From Cymodocea nodosa (taxonomy: Eukaryota > Streptophyta > Magnoliopsida > Alismatales > Cymodoceaceae): a stretch of 64,000 nucleotides of DNA. The position numbers and the translations under genes are program-made. Below are positions 60,068-64,000 of this stretch, one piece after another (position 1 is the first letter of the stretch; the number at the start of each line of letters is the position of its first letter). The notes under the pieces were generated by a model, which saw nothing but the letters and a program-made list of their open reading frames with translations, had not been told where the DNA came from and searched no databases. The stretch covers positions 8,320,501-8,384,500 of the forward strand of contig CM072341.1 of the NCBI GenBank assembly GCA_036874045.1, in the 5' to 3' direction.

Positions 60068-61887
60068 TGTTAGGATCGGTAGTCTCACCAAGGGGGGGTG
60101 AATGGTAAAAGTGTGTAGTTTTTAAAATTCTTTCAATGTTGAATCTAATGATTCAACAGAAATGTAATGAGATGAAATTAAACGAATGCAAATCAGAGAG
60201 AAAAGAAACACACAACAAATTTTTAAGTGGTTCACCAACTTGGCTAATCCACCCCCAAGATTCACTTGGGCTTCACTAAGTGTTTCAACACTTACACACT
60301 TGCTTTCAGGTCAAAGCAAGAACCAACTACACAGAAGTTTTTAGGTATAAACTTCAGTAAATCAACCTCTAGAGTTTTCAGGTCGAAACTCAAACCAACA
60401 CTGAATGTAGTTTTCAGGTTGAAGCCACGAACCAACAGCTTGAATCTTTCAATCAGATTTTTGGTGCACAGAGCTATTTCTACAGTAGATCTTTAGAATA
60501 TTCTTCACTGTTTGCAGACTTGAGTGTAATTGCAATTGGAGTGTAGCTCACTATATGTGGTATATCCATTATCTCTGTATTTTCCTTTTTTAAACTCCTC
60601 ATATTTATACCAAAGGTATAACGATCATATTTCTCTGTCAACAGATGTATTCTATTGTACTTGATTAGACACCAGTCAAATACGGTAAGTTACCGTTCAG
60701 AAAGTTATTTCAAGATGTCTTACCAATTTTCCTAACATTTTGGATAGTTAGCTGTGTAACTCTTCGAAGAAAATCTGTAACTCACCGAAAGATCACTTAA
60801 ACCTTTCTGCTAGGTAGGATTCCAGAATATTTACTGCGAGCTGTCATTTAGTCGGATACTTATAATTGTAACTCACCGGACAATTATATAACTGTCGGAT
60901 AGTTGGCTACAGTAACCCTCTGTTAACTTTCCGATTGCTTCAATTCAGCACGTGCATAAAAGACTGACTTAAGTTTCAAATTGTTATCCCTGTAACTCAC
61001 CGAAACGCTTCAGGATTTCGGATAGTTATCTTTCTAACTCTCCGAAAACTTATTTGAGCTTCTCTCTAGAATTCTACACGTGGGAAATTCGATGACTTAA
61101 GTTTCAGATGATTATCCCTGTAACTCACCGAAACGCTTTAGGATTTCAGATAGTTATCCTTCTAACTCTCCGAAAACTTATTTAAGCTTCTTTCTGGAAT
61201 TCTGCACGTGGGAAATTCAATGACTTAAGTTTCGGATAATTAAACTATAACTTACCGAAACTCTCTTTGAAATTTTAGATAGTTATCTAACCCTCCGATT
61301 TTCCCTTTTAAGCTTTCAACTACCGGCTTCTCCATTTTGCACGTGCGTAATAAAATGACTTAAATTCTGGAAAGTTATACCTGTAACTTACCGAAAAACT
61401 CGAATAGTTATCTAACTCTCCAAAAAGAAAACTCAGATAGTTATCTAACTCTTCGACAAGTCCTTTAAGCTTTCGTTCTGTATTTCTGCACGTGATTTAT
61501 TGAATGACTTAAGTTTCGGATAGTTAGCCTTTCTAACTTTCCGATTTTCCTTTTTCTTTCGGATAGTAAACTCCTTAACTCTCCGATCATTCAACCAACT
61601 TAACTGTCCGATTATTTAACTCTTCGAAGGCTTTGAAAAATTCGGATAGTTATCATTCTAACTGTCCAATAGTCTTGCAGCTGTTTTACTCTTCAGATAC
61701 TTGTACCTATAACTGTTCGATTTTCCTATAGCTTTAAGGCAGTATCTTCTAGAACTTCCTCCATCTGTTCGTTTGTTTGGAATTTGTTCTATTTGCCTTC
61801 TGATCTAATGCTACTCTGACTTAACTGTGAAATACAATATGTTTCCTCACATAGGTTTTGCATTATCAAAATACTTGGGTTCTAACA
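60068..61887 (-). repeat. LTR of another retrotransposon family (1.82 kb)
   Basis: Plus-strand ends TGTTAGGATC...GGTTCTAACA form a TGTTAG/CTAACA inverted terminus. A polypurine tract (AAAGGGGGAGAT on the minus strand) adjoins its right end, so this is a minus-strand 3' LTR. A gggggggtgaatgg word near its left end is common in plant LTRs. Hairpin words fill 60,720-61,740. The superfamily is not certain, possibly copia of SIRE type. Confidence 0.65.
60720..61740. repeat. Hairpin/G-box array inside the LTR 60068-61887
   Basis: The same words as at 62400-63030, seven or more units: cggatagttatc, taactctccgaaa, taactcaccgaaa, gcacgtg, tgacttaagt. The LTR ends differ completely from that family. 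Confidence 0.7.
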
Positions 61888-62195
61888 ATCTCCCCCTTTT
61901 GATAATGACAAAAAAACCTTTACATTTATTTACATGTATTTCACTCCCTAGTGTATTTCTATACATTCAGTCACATAGAGAACCAAATAAATAGGAATTA
62001 ATCAAGACTATACTAACGTGGAGGGATTCCTCCCCCTGACTTTGTGTTGTCTTCTCCCCCTATCTATGTGCTGAGTATTTCTTCATCTCTTTTAATAATT
62101 CTCTTTAAGTTCTTGCTGGAAATACTATAAGGGACATATACTTTACTAATTTCCAAAATCTTCTCCCCCTTTTTGTCATTATATAAAAAGGTGAG
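61888..62195 (-). mobile_element. Internal 3' remnant of the preceding element, with several polypurine tracts
   Basis: Four C-runs of the form tctccccct (about 61,889, 62,030, 62,052, 62,161), which are GGGGGAGA tracts on the minus strand. No ORF. It is cut off by the LTR starting at 62196. Confidence 0.5.
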
Positions 62196-64000
62196 TGTTT
62201 AGAATGAAAAAGTGCATATTATTAATGGTTAAATGATGGTTAATTGCATAATATTTAGCTTATCATATGAGAATTAAGTCATTATGTTATAATTGTACTG
62301 TTATATGCTTTAATTAAAGAATCTACTTAATTTGGGGGAATTAATGTTAATTTAGTACATTTTTGAACTGTCGGTAAGTTGCAGGCTGTGAAATTCTTAA
62401 GTATCCGAATTTTCTGATATTTCGGACAGTTATGTTTAATATACCGAACATATTCGGACAGTTATGTTTAACAGAACGAACATGTATCAGATAGTTATGT
62501 TTAAATTACCGAATAGTTATGTTTTGAGAGAATATTTTATTATTTTCTGAAGTACACATGTCGAAACCATAATGAATGACTTAAGTGAACTTTCGGTGAG
62601 TTATCTATAACTATCCGAAATTGCAGCTGGGCATCGGATAGTTATCCCTGTAACTCTCCAAAATCTCTTTTTATTTATAAAATAGTTGAGGACACGTGTC
62701 ATGTTCTGAGAAAGTGACTTAAGTGGATTTTCGGTGAGTTATCTCTAACTATCCGAAATGCATCTAAGCATCGGATAGTTAGCTTTGTAACTCTTCGAAA
62801 TGTTATTTTATGATTAAACTGCTGCTGACACATGTCAAGATCTGGTAGATTTACTTCAGTTATATATTGGTGAGTTATCTGTAACTATCCGAAATGCATT
62901 TGAGCATCAGATAGTTAAGTTTATAAGTATCCGAAATGCACTTGAGCATCGGATAGTTATATTTATGCATGTGTTTTATAGTTAAATCAATGAAGAAAGT
63001 CCATTGAGTTATCTGTAACTCCACGGACTATATATTTTCTAATATGCCACTGTAGCAGTTGTAGGATCAGACGGTTGGAAGAGAAAAACCACGTTTGCAC
63101 GTATCGCGTAGGGAAAGAAATCATCGTCGTTGATACGAATGAAGGAAATCCAACCGACCATTCAAGCAAAAGTAGTTACTACTGAAGAAATATAAAAGAA
63201 AAGAAAAAAGAAGAAGAAGTGTGTGATCGATGGGTGGACAGTGTGTGTAGAAGAGGATGAGCGTCACAATTCTCTGAAGTTCCACACCAACCATCATCAT
63301 CACCACCATAATCACCAACCATCGGAGGTCTGTGAGGATACTTGCCTAATGTCAGGTCGATTCTGAGTTAAACACAGTGCCTAACAACCACTGTGAGGAG
63401 TGATTGTGTCAAGGGAAGGGAAGCCATTTTCACCAAGCGTCGACTCATATTTCAGGAGATCGTAAAGATTTTAGCCTTGGCTTCGGGTTGATGCCTGTAT
63501 GTTGAAGAGGAGATCATCTTGCAATTCTGGACTCGCGATTCTATAGGGAGAGGAGACAGAATTGTAAGTGGTTTAATTTTCAGTGGTGTAATCGCATTGC
63601 AAGTAGTGTCGGAAGTATTTACTATCAAGTGAGATTACTTTACATTTCACCTTTCACCCATTTCCATGTTCATATTAAAACAAAAATACCAAAAATAATT
63701 TATCTATGTTTGTATGTTGTATTGTTTGTGTTGTATCGTGATTAATGTTATCTTCGTTAGTGTTGTGATTGTTTTATGTTTATTTTAGTTTTACAGTTTA
63801 CTGAAATCAGTTCGTTCAAAAGACTTAAAGATTTTAATGGTTACTGTTTGAATTATCTGAATGTTAGTATTGTTTAATGATAAATCTAATGTTAACTAGC
63901 ATTAAAGAGCTTAATTGATGTTATTTACAATCTGTGGAATCGCCCAATGGTTGGCCGAATTCCTTTGTAAATAGCAGTATTAAAAAGAAAAGACACGCTC
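62196..64000 (+). repeat. LTR of the element A/B/C family, running off the window
   Basis: Starts TGTTTAGAATGAAAAAGTGC and is collinear with LTR C to the window end. TATA at 63191-63197, U3 about 995 bp, the longest here. No PPT precedes it, so it is a 5' or solo LTR. Confidence 0.85.
62400..63030 (+). promoter_or_regulatory. U3 hairpin/G-box tandem array
   Basis: Three to four units of about 130 bp. Each has an ACACGTGTC-like word, GACTTAAGT, an imperfect palindrome TTTCGGTGAGTTA.../...TAACTATCCGAAAT, and a second CATCGGATAGTTA.../...TAACTCTCCGAAAT. It lies just upstream of the LTR TATA box. Confidence 0.65.

Overview
This is a nuclear window from a flowering plant, probably a non-grass dicot or basal angiosperm judging by AT-rich sequence and retrotransposon types. 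It holds one spliced host gene and is otherwise almost entirely nested transposable elements. No tRNA, rRNA, CRISPR or bacterial-style operon was seen.

Left part (1-25,400). The 3' half of a PIF/Harbinger DNA transposon (1-2792) sits in an LTR. Further LTR pieces and a 5'-truncated F-box copy follow. Element A (5161-21922, minus strand, 16.8 kb) is bounded by 1.85-kb LTRs and the target duplication TGTGT. It reads 5' LTR, tRNA-Asp primer-binding site, gag remnant, protease, RT/RNase H, integrase, an accessory ORF, a second gag-like segment, an F-box gene, a 1.8-kb non-coding block, polypurine tract, 3' LTR. This is an Athila-like Ty3/gypsy layout with an F-box gene where an env-like gene would lie. 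A is inserted into the 3' part of an older plus-strand relative (B), whose tail and LTR resume at 21923.

Middle (25,400-38,100). A third F-box-bearing relative (C) ends in an LTR that is split by a 5.5-kb Ty1/copia element of TNT1 type (28339-33835, minus, TSD TATCC). More decayed LTR pieces follow.

Right part (38,100-64,000). A ten-exon gene (CDS 40959-56262, plus) encodes a predicted plastid protein of 1036 residues with one membrane segment, a weak S-layer-homology-like region and a long coiled coil, like Arabidopsis At5g23890/At5g52410. Its 9.6-kb first intron holds a Harbinger MITE, an inverted repeat of a retroelement accessory ORF and a gag remnant. Downstream lie palindromic arrays and three LTRs, the last running off the window.

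The main points of interest are (1) an F-box gene present in three copies inside one LTR-retrotransposon family, always followed by the same non-coding block, polypurine tract and LTR; (2) arrays of short hairpins, with G-box-like words, upstream of the LTR TATA box, whose unit number accounts for LTR length differences and which recur in apparently unrelated LTRs; (3) a second polypurine tract that copies the real one about 1.3 kb upstream of it. Coordinates of decayed elements are approximate unless a terminal dinucleotide or duplication is stated.
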